Below are positions 51,385-59,840 of a stretch of DNA of 59,840 nt, one piece after another. The DNA lies in assembly GCA_947258555.1 (NCBI GenBank), contig CAMYJF010000006.1, positions 1 to 59,840 of the forward strand, given 5' to 3'. A program made the translations under genes and the position numbers. This stretch comes from an uncultured Eudoraea sp. Its GTDB lineage: Bacteria; Bacteroidota; Bacteroidia; Flavobacteriales; Flavobacteriaceae. Within the stretch, counting starts at the first letter, position 1. The number at the start of each line of letters is the position of its first letter. The notes beneath the pieces were generated by a model. The model saw nothing but the letters and a program-made list of their open reading frames with translations. It did not search any database and was not told the DNA's origin.

Positions 51385-53490
51385 ATGAAAGTTTACGACG
51401 ATAAGCACATTAAAAACGTGGTATTTGTTGGGGCTCATAACACCGGCAAGACCACGCTTGCCGAAACCATGTTATTTGAAGCCGGGCTCATCAACCGAAG
51501 AGGAACTGTTGAAAACAAGAATACCATCTCTGATTATCACGAGTTGGAACACGAACGAGGGGCATCTGTATATGCCACACCTTTGCACACAGAGTGGCGA
51601 AATTACAAGATCAATATTATTGACACTCCGGGTCTGGACGACTTTGTAGGGGAGATCATCTCTTCTATCAGGGTGGCCGATACAATAGTCGCCGTATTAA
51701 ATGCACAATACGGGGTGGAGATAGGCACGGAGATCATCTGGAATTATATACATACCTATCACAAGCCAACACTCTTCGTTGTAAATCAAATAGACCATGC
51801 AGGCGCCAATTGGGAAGACAGTATTAAAAGTATCAAAGAGCTGGTAGGGAAAAATATGGTCCTGGTCCAGTACCCTTTAAAAATTGATGGAGCCCAGTGC
51901 ATCGTGGATGTATTGAAAATGAAATGCTACAAGTTTGGACCGGAAGGAGGGAAGCCTGAAAAATTAGAGATCCCTGAGGATCAAAAAGCCCTTGCTGAAG
52001 AATTACACAATGAACTGGTCGAGAAAGCAGCTGAGAATGATGAAGAACTAATGGAATTATTCTTTGAAAAAGGAACCTTGAACGAGGATGAAATGCGGGC
52101 TGGTATAAAAGCTGGAATGTTAAACCATGATCTATACCCGGTATTTTGTATGTCTGCACTACAAGATATGGGTAGTGGAAGATTAATGGGCTTTATTGAT
52201 AATGTAGCTCCGGCAGCAGATGATCTTCCCCCGGAACAAACTGTCGAAGGGGACATTCTCGAACGCAGCTCAGAAGCGGCTACTGTCTTATTTGTATTTA
52301 AGACCATCTTTCAGCCTAGTTTAGGACAGATCACTTTTTTTAAAGTAAAGGCAGGCACAGTTAAAGTGGGTGATCGACTTGAAAATTCGCGCTCCGGTGA
52401 GACCGAGGTATTGCACCAGCTTTTCATTATGGATGGCAAGAAAAGGGAACAGGTAACTCAGTTAGAAGTAGGGGATATTGGCGCTACTTTGAAGTTAAAA
52501 TCGACCGAAACAAATGACACCCTGAGGGAAGCGGACTCTAACATCACTATTAAGCCAATCAACTATCCTGAGCCAAGAACCCGGAAGGCAATTAAGGCAG
52601 TTAATAAGAATGAAGAAGAAAAGCTGTCAGATGCGTTGAAAAAGATCCACAGTCAGGATCCTACCGCAGTGATCAAGTACTCCAAAGAACTTAGACAGCA
52701 AATATTGGGCTGCCAGGGAGAGCTTCATTTACAAACGATCAAATGGGTATTGAAAAATGTATATGGGGTAGAAGCAGAATTTTCGCCACCAAAAATTGCC
52801 TACAGAGAAACGATCCTTCGCGCTTCTTCAGCCAATTACCGACATAAAAAGCAATCCGGAGGCGCCGGTCAGTTTGGAGAAGTACATTTAAAAATAGAAC
52901 CCTGGCATGAAGGTATGCCGGAACCGGAAGGGTTTAGTCTGAGAGGCAAAGAAGAAATAGACCTGCCCTGGGGTGGAAAACTTGTCTTCTATAACTGCAT
53001 TGTCGGCGGGGTCATTGACGCTCGCTATTTGCCAAGTATTAAAAAAGGAATTTTAGAAGTTATGGAATCGGGGCCGCTGACGGGTTCTTTTATCCGTGAT
53101 GTACGCGTTATGGTCTATGACGGGAAAATGCATTCGGTAGATTCCAATGATATCTCATTCAAGATAGCCGGGGCACATGCCTTTAAAGAAGCCTTTTTAA
53201 ATGCCAAGCCTAAATTATTAGAACCTATCCAGGAACTCACAGTGCGCGTTCCTGAAGATATGGTGGGTAATGTGATGACAGATCTACAATCGAGAAGGTC
53301 TATCATTCAGGGGATCGATAATGAAAATCAATATCAGATCCTGAAAGCAACAGTTCCGGAGGCCGAACTTTTTGGGTATTCCACTAATCTGCGCTCTCTC
53401 ACGCAGGGAAAGGCTACCTTTAGTTCCAATTTTGCATCCTTTAAGTCTGTTCCACAGAACATTCAGGATACCCTGGTAAAAAAAGAATAG
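51385..53490 (+). CDS. EF-G-like translational GTPase (paralogue of elongation factor G)
   Basis: The 701-residue protein has the five-domain EF-G layout. The GTPase domain carries P-loop GAHNTGKT (16-23), DTPG (about 78-81) and NQID (about 135-138, usually NKxD). Domain II covers about 300-380, and domains III to V about 400-690, with GSFIRDVRVMVYDGKMHSVDSNDISFKIAGAHAF near the tip of domain IV. This is a divergent EF-G-like factor, not the main fusA. The NQID motif may slightly change nucleotide binding. It has no strA/tufA neighbours, as expected for a paralogue. Its job may be in stress, recycling or a special translocation step. The upstream region has the inverted repeats described above. 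Confidence 0.88.
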   Translation: MKVYDDKHIKNVVFVGAHNTGKTTLAETMLFEAGLINRRGTVENKNTISDYHELEHERGASVYATPLHTEWRNYKINIIDTPGLDDFVGEIISSIRVADTIVAVLNAQYGVEIGTEIIWNYIHTYHKPTLFVVNQIDHAGANWEDSIKSIKELVGKNMVLVQYPLKIDGAQCIVDVLKMKCYKFGPEGGKPEKLEIPEDQKALAEELHNELVEKAAENDEELMELFFEKGTLNEDEMRAGIKAGMLNHDLYPVFCMSALQDMGSGRLMGFIDNVAPAADDLPPEQTVEGDILERSSEAATVLFVFKTIFQPSLGQITFFKVKAGTVKVGDRLENSRSGETEVLHQLFIMDGKKREQVTQLEVGDIGATLKLKSTETNDTLREADSNITIKPINYPEPRTRKAIKAVNKNEEEKLSDALKKIHSQDPTAVIKYSKELRQQILGCQGELHLQTIKWVLKNVYGVEAEFSPPKIAYRETILRASSANYRHKKQSGGAGQFGEVHLKIEPWHEGMPEPEGFSLRGKEEIDLPWGGKLVFYNCIVGGVIDARYLPSIKKGILEVMESGPLTGSFIRDVRVMVYDGKMHSVDSNDISFKIAGAHAFKEAFLNAKPKLLEPIQELTVRVPEDMVGNVMTDLQSRRSIIQGIDNENQYQILKATVPEAELFGYSTNLRSLTQGKATFSSNFASFKSVPQNIQDTLVKKE

Positions 53491-53545
53491 GATACGCACC
53501 TGGCTTTTTACTAATAAATAAAGACCACCAGTCTATAGCGTATCT

Positions 53546-55012
53546 ATGCCCAATTTGGAAAATTTTATTGATCTCCATTGCCATCCGGCTCTAAAACCTT
53601 TTGGAAAAAGTTTTAAATACAAGCCGGTTGGGAGGCAGCGGGAAGACTCCAGGCACATTACCAGTCTCTGGTATTACGATCCTCCATCCCTAGGGGATAA
53701 ACTTTTGAACTACGCCACAAAACTTACCAAATTCAGGCAAAGTAATTTCACCAGTTTGGCTAAAGGGAGAGTGAGTATTACTTGTATCTCGCTCTATCCA
53801 TTGGAAAAATGGTTCGTCCGTAACAAGATGAAACCCGAGCTCTTGCTCGATATAGGCGCCAACTTTGCCTTGGGTATTAGTGACAAACGCATAGATTTTA
53901 TCCAGGGGATCAAAGATTATTTTGAAGACCTGGAACGGGAATACAATTTCTACAGGGAGATCGATGGTAAGTTGATCAAACTCAAGAAGGGACAGTATCG
54001 CTATAAGTTAGTCCGGCACATAGGCGATATTGAAACCTACGAATCCATGGATGAGATCCAGGGAGTCAAAACCATCTTTGTGATCATCACGATCGAAGGC
54101 CTACATGTGCTGAATACAGGATTACGGCTTCCGCATGATCCTGTGGAAGTAATGCAAAACCTGGAGAAGATCCGCAATTGGGAATACAGGCCTTTCTTTA
54201 TCACCATCGCACATCATTTCTGGAACCACATTTGCGGCCACGCCGCCAGTCTTTCGGGTTTGATCCTCAAATTTACCGATCAGGAAGAGGGGATCAATAC
54301 AGGATTTACGCCCATGGGCCTGGATGTGTTAAGACGGCTGCTGGATAATAGCGATGGGAAGCGTATCATCCCGGATATTAAGCATATGAGTCCGCAAGCG
54401 CGGGAAGAGTATTATGCCTTGTTGGATGCTGAGCCCGCCCATGCCAATGTGCCCATTGTCATCAGTCATGGGGCATGTAACGGCTTGCGTGCAAATAGCA
54501 ATAGGGTAGTGGTGCATCCGGAAACAGGCGATAAATTGAACCCGGTAGATATCAACTTTTTTGATGAGGAAGTGATCCGTCTCGTGCGCAGAGGGGGCAT
54601 GTTAGGCCTGCAGCTCGATGAACGTCGCATTGTCAATGAGAAGACTAAAAAGCAAGTCAAGAGATCTATTTGGCGAAAGAAGATCCGAAGGTATCGATCC
54701 GAATTACTCTGGTATCAGTTAGAACATGTATGTCGAGTTTTGGATAACGAACATTTACCCGCCTGGGATCATATAGGGATTGGGTCCGACTTTGATGGGA
54801 TAATCGATTCCTTGAATGGCTTCTGGACCGCAGAGGAACTGCCTGCATTAGCCGACCATCTCAAAGAACATGCCGACAAGTTTTTGTCCTCCTATACATT
54901 TAAAAATGCCTCTAACCGTATTGATTCAGTACAATTGATCACTAAAGTGATGTATACAAATGCACGTGCCTTCCTGGAAAAACACTTCATAAATCAAGGG
55001 GCAATTGCCTAA
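53546..55012 (+). CDS. Peptidase M19-family protein without export signal, with an HxH first metal motif
   Basis: The 488-residue protein has no signal peptide. M19 features are FIDLHCHP (the first motif reads H-x-H rather than the usual H-x-D), TIEGLHVLNTG (bridging Glu), PDIKHMSPQA (His), IVISHGACNGLRA (His) and GIGSDFDGI (Asp). Inserts between residues 30 and 170 make it longer than a typical dipeptidase (about 400), with a basic-acidic segment around EREYNFYREIDGK. The substrate is unknown; it differs clearly from the lipoprotein M19 enzyme at 7.9 kb. Confidence 0.8.
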   Translation: MPNLENFIDLHCHPALKPFGKSFKYKPVGRQREDSRHITSLWYYDPPSLGDKLLNYATKLTKFRQSNFTSLAKGRVSITCISLYPLEKWFVRNKMKPELLLDIGANFALGISDKRIDFIQGIKDYFEDLEREYNFYREIDGKLIKLKKGQYRYKLVRHIGDIETYESMDEIQGVKTIFVIITIEGLHVLNTGLRLPHDPVEVMQNLEKIRNWEYRPFFITIAHHFWNHICGHAASLSGLILKFTDQEEGINTGFTPMGLDVLRRLLDNSDGKRIIPDIKHMSPQAREEYYALLDAEPAHANVPIVISHGACNGLRANSNRVVVHPETGDKLNPVDINFFDEEVIRLVRRGGMLGLQLDERRIVNEKTKKQVKRSIWRKKIRRYRSELLWYQLEHVCRVLDNEHLPAWDHIGIGSDFDGIIDSLNGFWTAEELPALADHLKEHADKFLSSYTFKNASNRIDSVQLITKVMYTNARAFLEKHFINQGAIA

Positions 55013-55152
55013 TTTTCTGTTCAAAATCCGGTAAAAACAGGTACTTCATCGAAAAATGGGGCCATTTCAGGTAATTAATACCGATCTCGCCATACTTTAG
55101 AGGTCTTTTGCTCGTATATAGCGAACAAGAATCTCTAAATTTTGAAATTGTT

Positions 55153-56037
55153 ATGAAAACAAAAGGACTGATTACTGCTCTAATCACTGTTGCATTGATC
55201 GTTGTGGGTTGTACCAATGACAGCGAAACTGCTGATACAGGTAAATTGATAATTCAACTCACCGATGCGCCATTTCCGCACGATCTTGTTGCCGAAGCGA
55301 ACGTGACTATTTATAAAATTGAAGCACGTCACAAAGGCGAATCAATGGAAGATATGATGGATGAAGGCAGCATGGAAAATGATTCCAACAATGAAAATGA
55401 AGGGAACAATTCGCCCTTTATCATATTAATGGAGGATGAGATCGATGTGAATTTATTGGAACTTACGAATGGTGTAACAGAAACACTTGTCAACACGGAT
55501 GTTCCTGTTGGCTCATACGATCTATTACGAATCTATGTGAAGGGAGTGAATGTCGTCCTTAAAGACGGAACTACCTTGGACTTAAAAGTGCCTAGTGGAT
55601 TTCAATCCGGTATCAAAGTATTTATTAAACCACCCCTGGCCGTGGAAGGAGGGTTAACAGCCGATCTCTTACTTGATTTTGATGTGAGTCGTTCTTTTGT
55701 TCGGAGAGGCAACAGTCCGCTCGGGTTTAATTTTAAACCGGTGATCAAAGCCTCTAACATGTCAACCGCCGGTACAATTGCCGGGCTTGTAACCGCAATT
55801 CAGGACTCTGAATCTATAGGTATAGAAGGGGCTCAAGTTTCGCTTATTGCCGCAGATACCGTTAATACAACCACCTTTACGGATGCAACAGGCATGTACA
55901 TGCTGATGGGTGTAGAAGGGGGTTCCTATGGTGTTACGGTAGAGCTCGAAGGCTATGTATCCCAAACCGCTGAAGGAGTGAATGTGATACCTGCCAACAA
56001 GACTACTGTCGACTTTGAATTAGAGCCGAACCCGTAG
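55153..56037 (+). CDS. DUF4382 lipoprotein with carboxypeptidase-regulatory-like domain
   Basis: I use ATG 55153, which gives a lipoprotein signal (ALITVALIVVGC, lipidated Cys near residue 20), in preference to an ATG 15 codons earlier. The 294-residue protein has DUF4382 (about 30-190; GKLIIQLTDAPFPHDLVAEANVTIYKI and later LLRIYVKGVNVVLKDG) with an Asn/Glu/Met-rich linker near residues 70-90. A C-terminal CarboxypepD-regulatory-like beta-sandwich (about 205-294; SVTVELEG-type strands) follows. DUF4382 proteins are envelope lipoproteins of unknown function. A strong terminator follows. Confidence 0.83.
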   Translation: MKTKGLITALITVALIVVGCTNDSETADTGKLIIQLTDAPFPHDLVAEANVTIYKIEARHKGESMEDMMDEGSMENDSNNENEGNNSPFIILMEDEIDVNLLELTNGVTETLVNTDVPVGSYDLLRIYVKGVNVVLKDGTTLDLKVPSGFQSGIKVFIKPPLAVEGGLTADLLLDFDVSRSFVRRGNSPLGFNFKPVIKASNMSTAGTIAGLVTAIQDSESIGIEGAQVSLIAADTVNTTTFTDATGMYMLMGVEGGSYGVTVELEGYVSQTAEGVNVIPANKTTVDFELEPNP

Positions 56038-56062
56038 CTAAATAAATAAAAATACAACACTA

Positions 56063-56090
56063 AAAGCGAGGTTTTTGCCTCGCTTTTTTT
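56063..56090 (+). terminator. Intrinsic terminator after the DUF4382 gene
   Basis: AAAGCGAGG and CCTCGCTTT form a 9-bp stem with a T-rich loop, followed by eight T residues on the forward strand. Confidence 0.85.
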
Positions 56091-56159
56091 TGTCTTCATG
56101 ACAAAAATCATTGTTTCCCCTGTATTTCAGAAGCACCTTTGTATCAGACAATTCGGGTC

Positions 56160-56663
56160 ATGGTTTTATGGAGTATTATCATCGGTTTGCTTCTCCTTTT
56201 ATTGGCCCTTTTATTCATGCCCCTGAATCTTGTGCTGAATACAGTGACTCAGCAATATTACATTCAGGCAGCGGGCTTGGCGAAAGTAAACGTAGAAGGA
56301 GATGATGAGGAGATCATCAGGTTGCGACTGCAAGCCCTTTTTAGGAATTTTTATTTCTATCCATTGGATTGGGTAAATAAACCGAAAAAGCTCAAGGAGG
56401 GAAAAAGAAAGAAAAAGAAAAAAAAGAGAACCAACCTATCGCCAGGGACCATTATCCGATTGCTAAGAAGTTTTAGAGTAAAACGCCTTAGGGTCAATGT
56501 GGACACCGGCGATTGTATTACCAATTCGAAACTTTACCCCGTATTTTCATTGATGAATTTTTGGGGAGGAAATTACGGGGTAAACTTTCAAGGCAGGAAT
56601 GAGATCGTACTGCACCTACAGAATAGGCCCATCAGGCTTTTGAGATCATTTATTAACCTGTAA
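56160..56663 (+). CDS. Single-pass membrane protein, DUF2953/YtfI-like
   Basis: I use ATG 56160; a TTG at 56139 would add seven residues. The 167-residue protein has one N-terminal membrane helix (residues 3-21), a beta-like region, a strikingly Lys-rich stretch near residue 75-85 (RKKKKKKR), and a C-terminal part with LRVNVDTGDCITNSKLYPVF and FWGGNYGVNFQGRN. It resembles DUF2953 proteins (YtfI of Bacillus), which commonly stand next to a GerW/YtfJ gene, and a GerW-type gene starts 10 bases after this stop. The function is unknown. The Lys run should face the cytoplasm or bind acidic polymers. Confidence 0.6.
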   Translation: MVLWSIIIGLLLLLLALLFMPLNLVLNTVTQQYYIQAAGLAKVNVEGDDEEIIRLRLQALFRNFYFYPLDWVNKPKKLKEGKRKKKKKKRTNLSPGTIIRLLRSFRVKRLRVNVDTGDCITNSKLYPVFSLMNFWGGNYGVNFQGRNEIVLHLQNRPIRLLRSFINL

Positions 56664-56673
56664 AAAAAGTAGT

Positions 56674-57042
56674 ATGGAAATGCATTTTGAAGAATTGATG
56701 AAGAACATTACCGAATTTATTAAGTCGGAAGCAAAGACGGAAACCGTAGTGGGCGAAGCGTTTGAACTGGGTGAATTTAAGTGTGTACCTGTTATTAAGG
56801 TAGGCCTAGGATTTGGATCCGGTGGCGGAGAAGGAGTAGAGCAAAAAACAAAAAGGGGACAAGGTATGGGCGCTGGTGCCGGAATGGGCATTGAACCTAT
56901 TGGATTCCTTGTTACCAAAGATGAAAGTATCTCCTTCCTTGAAGCTGGCAAAGCTCATGGTTTAGCAGCAGCTTTTGAAAAAGTTCCTGAATTAATTGAA
57001 AAATTCGTGGAAAGAAGAGAGAAAGAAACAGAGATGGCTTAG
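56674..57042 (+). CDS. GerW/YtfJ-family protein
   Basis: The 122-residue soluble protein shows the GerW (YtfJ) pattern: helical start EELMKNITEFIKSEAKTETVVG, then VVGEAF with a beta segment (VIKVGLGFGSGGGEG), a Gly-rich loop GQGMGAGAGMGIEPIGFLV, and a final helix. In Bacillus the family acts in spore germination, but relatives occur widely in bacteria that do not sporulate, where the role is not known. With the membrane DUF2953-like gene 10 bases upstream it makes a conserved-looking pair. Confidence 0.8.
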   Translation: MEMHFEELMKNITEFIKSEAKTETVVGEAFELGEFKCVPVIKVGLGFGSGGGEGVEQKTKRGQGMGAGAGMGIEPIGFLVTKDESISFLEAGKAHGLAAAFEKVPELIEKFVERREKETEMA

Positions 57043-57066
57043 GAAAGCCTTAGCTGCATGACGACG

Positions 57067-57106
57067 ACCGGGATGGTGAGGGGGTTTACCATCCCGGTTC
57101 TTTTTG
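57067..57106 (+). terminator. Intrinsic terminator after the GerW gene
   Basis: ACCGGGATGGT pairs with ACCATCCCGGT as an 11-bp perfect stem with a ten-base loop, followed by TCTTTTTG on the forward strand. Confidence 0.85.
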
Positions 57107-57363
57107 TTCCCTATACAAGCGAATACCCTTCATTCCACCCCACAAGCCAACTATACAGTTGGTCGTCAGACAAATCCACATTTTTTGTATCTTTCAGTAT
57201 TACCCGAAACCATTAGACGGTTAATGGTGTGGCGCCATGAATCCCTCCCAAGTTCCCAAAATGGTAGCCAATCCAGTTGAAGTAATACGGTATTATGCCA
57301 TTTGACAGGCCTTAAAACGCTGACAAATGCTGAGCATACGGAACTACTATATAAATTATCATT
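57107..57363. other. Non-coding gap
   Basis: No credible gene was found on either strand; the best forward start (57237) gives only 22 codons. A CCAACT/AGTTGG inverted repeat is present near 57150 and a short CCATTA/TAATGG near 57210. No promoter consensus is convincing. The region probably holds the promoter of the lipoprotein-cyclase operon that starts at 57364. Confidence 0.4.
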
Positions 57364-57909
57364 ATGCGAAGAGTACTAGCACTTTCGGTCTCCTCCCTAT
57401 TCATTTTCATGCTGGCCTGCAAACAAGATCCTAAGCCTATTACCGAGGGTCATGACCAGGTTATTACCGAATTACCTGATGGAAGGAATTGTGAAAAAAT
57501 TCTCGAAATAATATTATATGTGAATACTTCTGAAATAACACAGACAACTACTGATGAACATGCGAATTTCGGACAAGGGGATACAATTTTGAATAAGGAT
57601 TACACAACTAAGGTATCAAAGGGAGATATAATAATATGGCGAGGCGTGTCGACCACGGATTCCTTATTAGATGATGTGAATATTAAACTAATTCGACATG
57701 AACAGGGTAAAAGGTTATTGGGTAGAAATGCACTTCAGGGGAATAATGGCGATCCAGGAATGGTAGTGGGAATGATCGGTAAAGATATTTCGGAGGTGAT
57801 TTCCGATATTAAATATGAAAAATATAGCTTGCATTTTACTGTCTATAATGATGGGATTAGGAGGAATGGCGTCTTTACAATAGATCCAAAATTATTACCG
57901 GATTATTAA
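57364..57909 (+). CDS. Unknown lipoprotein in operon with an adenylate cyclase
   Basis: The 181-residue protein has a lipoprotein signal (LFIFMLAC, lipidated Cys near residue 19). The remainder is predicted mainly beta: CEKILEIILYVNTSEI, a KVSKGDIIIWRGVS segment near residue 95, an IKLIRHEQGKRLLGRNAL segment, and a YSLHFTVYNDGIRRNGVFTI end, resembling a small beta-sandwich. I do not recognise a family. The cyclase gene starts 8 bases after its stop, so it may act as an external sensor partner for the cyclase's periplasmic TPR part. Confidence 0.65.
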   Translation: MRRVLALSVSSLFIFMLACKQDPKPITEGHDQVITELPDGRNCEKILEIILYVNTSEITQTTTDEHANFGQGDTILNKDYTTKVSKGDIIIWRGVSTTDSLLDDVNIKLIRHEQGKRLLGRNALQGNNGDPGMVVGMIGKDISEVISDIKYEKYSLHFTVYNDGIRRNGVFTIDPKLLPDY

Positions 57910-57917
57910 ATATTAAA

Positions 57918-59786
57918 ATGGCCAACAGAATACTTATTAAGGCCTTGCTAGTTCTCACTTTAGGATTTGCATGCCAACATACAGTCAATGCCCAGGATCA
58001 GCGGCTTGCAGATAGCCTTCGTGAAATTTATTCAGCTGATACGCTCAAAGGTCAACAAAAATTAGATCTACTTAGAAAACTGGCCTTCAATGAGAAGCAA
58101 AACCTGGAATTATCTAAACAATATGCCGAGGAGCTCATCAAATTATCACAGAAAGAGAATGATGAGCTATATCTATATAGAGGGTATACACAATTAGGAA
58201 ATACACACCAACTCGCAGGAGAATTAGATATAGCCCTTGAAAATCATTTTAAAGCCCTGGAAGTGGCACAGAATGGCACGTTCCTCCCAGGTATAGGAGT
58301 AGGAATTGCCTACATGGCTATTGCCGATGATTATTCTCGGATGGAAGATTCGGAAAATGCCAGCCTGTATTATGATAAGGCTATTTCTCTTTTACGAGAG
58401 GGTGGTAACCAGGGAGCTTTGGCAAATGCATTATATAATGCCGGAGATTTCTATTTCAATGAAGAGCAATACGATCGCGCACTTGAGCAATTTGAAGAAA
58501 GTGCTACTTTATTTAAGGAAATTGATCATTTAAGTGGGTCGGCGTACACGTTGGGGGATATAGGTCGGATATTAGCAATTCAAGGAAAAAATGAAGAGGC
58601 AAAGGATTATTTAGAGCGTGCCATTGTATACCTTGAGGAACTGCAAGACCATTATCCTATTGCCGTTTACCTTATTTCATTATCCGAAATTGCCGCTGCC
58701 AATAAAGACCTTGATGCATCGCTCGAATATGCCAACAGGTCTTTGGAACTATCTAAAGCTAGAGGTCTTAAGGAACAGATCAGTGAGGCACATTTGCAGT
58801 TGTATAATTTACATGAACTGGCCGGTAACCATCAGACTTCTTTGCGGCACTATATAGATTATGTTGCATTTAGAGATAGCGTGCGAAATATTGCAACTGT
58901 TCAACAGATGGCCAATCTTCGCACGGACTACGAAGTGGCCCAAAAACAAATAGAAGTGGATTTGGGAAATCAACGAGCTAGAAACGGGCTCATTGTTTCT
59001 ATTGCCACGGGCATAGGCCTGATATTGCTAGGTTTACTGGCATTGGCAATGCATAGAAGAAATCAATACATACAAAAAACCAAAAAGATCATTGAGGAAG
59101 AACAGGCCAGATCGGAAGAACTCTTGTTAAATATTTTACCCAAACAGACGGCGGAAGAGCTTAAAGAAAAAGGGAAGGTGACAGCCAAGAAATTTGAATC
59201 TGTCTCGGTCCTCTTTACAGATTTCGTTGGCTTTACCAAATACGCCGAAATGCTGGATCCCGAAATACTGGTGAAGAGCATGGATTTCTACTATGGGCAT
59301 TTCGACAAGATCATTGAGAATTACGGCCTGGAAAAGATCAAAACAGTTGGAGATTCCTATATGTGTGCAGGCGGACTCCCTTTTGAAGACGAAGCCCACG
59401 CAGTCAAGATCGTTAAGGCAGCCCGGGAGATCGCGGCATTTGTGGCGCAAGCCAGGAAAGATATGGATAAGAACGATGTGCGCTTTGATATCCGCATTGG
59501 CATCAATAGCGGTCCAGTCGTCGCTGGGGTAGTGGGCACCCGAAAATTCGCCTATGATATCTGGGGGGATACGGTGAATGTCGCTTCACGAATGGAGAAT
59601 CATTCGGAGGCCGGAAAGATCAATATTTCTGAAAACACCTTTGCCCTTGTCAAAGATTATTTTGAATGTGAAGCCAGGGGGGCACTCGCCATCAAAAACC
59701 ACGGTAAAATAAAGATGTATTTCGTGGAGCAGGAAAAGGCCAGTTCAAAAAAGAAATCCATAGGCAAAGAGTCGGCTATTGTATAA
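57918..59786 (+). CDS. Membrane class III adenylate cyclase with periplasmic TPR sensor
   Basis: The 622-residue protein has a signal sequence (residues 1-25), TPR repeats (about 40-330), a membrane helix (about 352-372, LIVSIATGIGLILLGLLALAMH) and a class III cyclase domain (about 425-600). The catalytic residues are present: metal Asp in LFTDFVGFT (near 435) and VGDSY (near 478), the Asn/Arg pair in NVASRM, and the Gly-rich GVVGTRKFAYDIWGD. The Lys in EKIKTVGD and the Asp in DIWG are the ATP-specific pair, so cAMP rather than cGMP is predicted. A helical linker (LLLNILPKQTAEELKEKG) joins the helix and the cyclase. The TPRs should sense a partner outside, possibly the lipoprotein coded just upstream. 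Confidence 0.9.
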   Translation: MANRILIKALLVLTLGFACQHTVNAQDQRLADSLREIYSADTLKGQQKLDLLRKLAFNEKQNLELSKQYAEELIKLSQKENDELYLYRGYTQLGNTHQLAGELDIALENHFKALEVAQNGTFLPGIGVGIAYMAIADDYSRMEDSENASLYYDKAISLLREGGNQGALANALYNAGDFYFNEEQYDRALEQFEESATLFKEIDHLSGSAYTLGDIGRILAIQGKNEEAKDYLERAIVYLEELQDHYPIAVYLISLSEIAAANKDLDASLEYANRSLELSKARGLKEQISEAHLQLYNLHELAGNHQTSLRHYIDYVAFRDSVRNIATVQQMANLRTDYEVAQKQIEVDLGNQRARNGLIVSIATGIGLILLGLLALAMHRRNQYIQKTKKIIEEEQARSEELLLNILPKQTAEELKEKGKVTAKKFESVSVLFTDFVGFTKYAEMLDPEILVKSMDFYYGHFDKIIENYGLEKIKTVGDSYMCAGGLPFEDEAHAVKIVKAAREIAAFVAQARKDMDKNDVRFDIRIGINSGPVVAGVVGTRKFAYDIWGDTVNVASRMENHSEAGKINISENTFALVKDYFECEARGALAIKNHGKIKMYFVEQEKASSKKKSIGKESAIV

Positions 59787-59840
59787 GGTCTTAGATTTAG
59801 ATCAGCTTCCGTTGTTTTTTGCCTATCTTTTGGAAATAAA

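Noticed and set aside
57237-57305. 22-codon ORF before the lipoprotein-cyclase genes
   Set aside because: Too short, no neighbour copy, no promoter or terminator of its own.

Overview
The window reads as chromosomal DNA of a marine-type member of the Bacteroidota, most likely Flavobacteriaceae. Four things point there: the short 287-residue primary sigma factor (rpoD, 18.0 kb), start codons that mostly lack a Shine-Dalgarno sequence, a few TANNTTTG-type -7 elements, and lineage-typical families (DUF6155, DUF4382, YaiO-type barrels, Asp-box proteins, many lipoproteins). No rRNA, tRNA, CRISPR array, insertion sequence or prophage gene was found by eye. All family assignments come from recognising motifs; no database search was run.

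Layout. 0-3.3 kb: the tail of an unknown gene, then two AT-rich reverse-strand genes (a TAP-type alpha/beta hydrolase and an SxxK serine hydrolase) separated and bounded by imperfect inverted repeats that look like gene-cassette recombination sites. 3.4-9.2 kb: reverse-strand secreted proteins (Asp-box protein, LolA-like protein, a 59-residue exported peptide, an M19 dipeptidase lipoprotein). 9.4-17.3 kb: a five-gene forward cluster (degenerate receiver, membrane HEAT protein, processive GT2 glycosyltransferase, five-TM sulfatase-fold/TPR protein with substituted metal ligands, TPR/YaiO outer-membrane barrel), which looks like an envelope glycan assembly and export machine. Two sibling microproteins and a terminator follow, then rpoD on the other strand.

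18.8-30.7 kb: mixed genes (DUF6155, DUF6503-like lipoprotein, SF2 helicase plus GT4 glycosyltransferase, menB, serine hydrolase, CxxCH/VCBS lipoprotein, amidase plus M14 peptidase, a 55-residue membrane microprotein, a von Willebrand A lipoprotein). 30.8-36.5 kb: a sugar operon whose parts (YdjC/ChbG deacetylase, DUF1080 3-keto-glycoside hydrolase, GMC dehydrogenase with its Tat-exported small subunit, Gfo/Idh/MocA oxidoreductase, NagB-like enzyme) fit glycan breakdown through 3-keto intermediates, possibly of an amino sugar. 36.6-45.8 kb: a tightly packed ten-gene operon coding for an isoquinoline-1-oxidoreductase-like molybdoenzyme (iorAB) and much of its cofactor pathway (moaD, moaA, mobA, moeB-rhodanese, a TauE/SafE permease, moeA, xdhC, mocA); moaC and moaE are absent.

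45.8-59.8 kb: a secreted amidohydrolase, an NTF2-like protein, a CocE/NonD hydrolase, two adjacent methyltransferases that both begin with export signals, a 37-residue Arg-rich ORF with its own terminator, an EF-G-like GTPase, a second M19 peptidase, a DUF4382 lipoprotein, a DUF2953/GerW (YtfI-YtfJ-like) pair, and an unknown lipoprotein coupled to a TPR-membrane class III adenylate cyclase.

The most promising candidates for undescribed biology are the 9.4-17.3 kb cluster with its two apparent pseudo-enzymes, the microprotein pair at 17.4-17.65 kb, and the keto-sugar operon with its amino-sugar enzymes.
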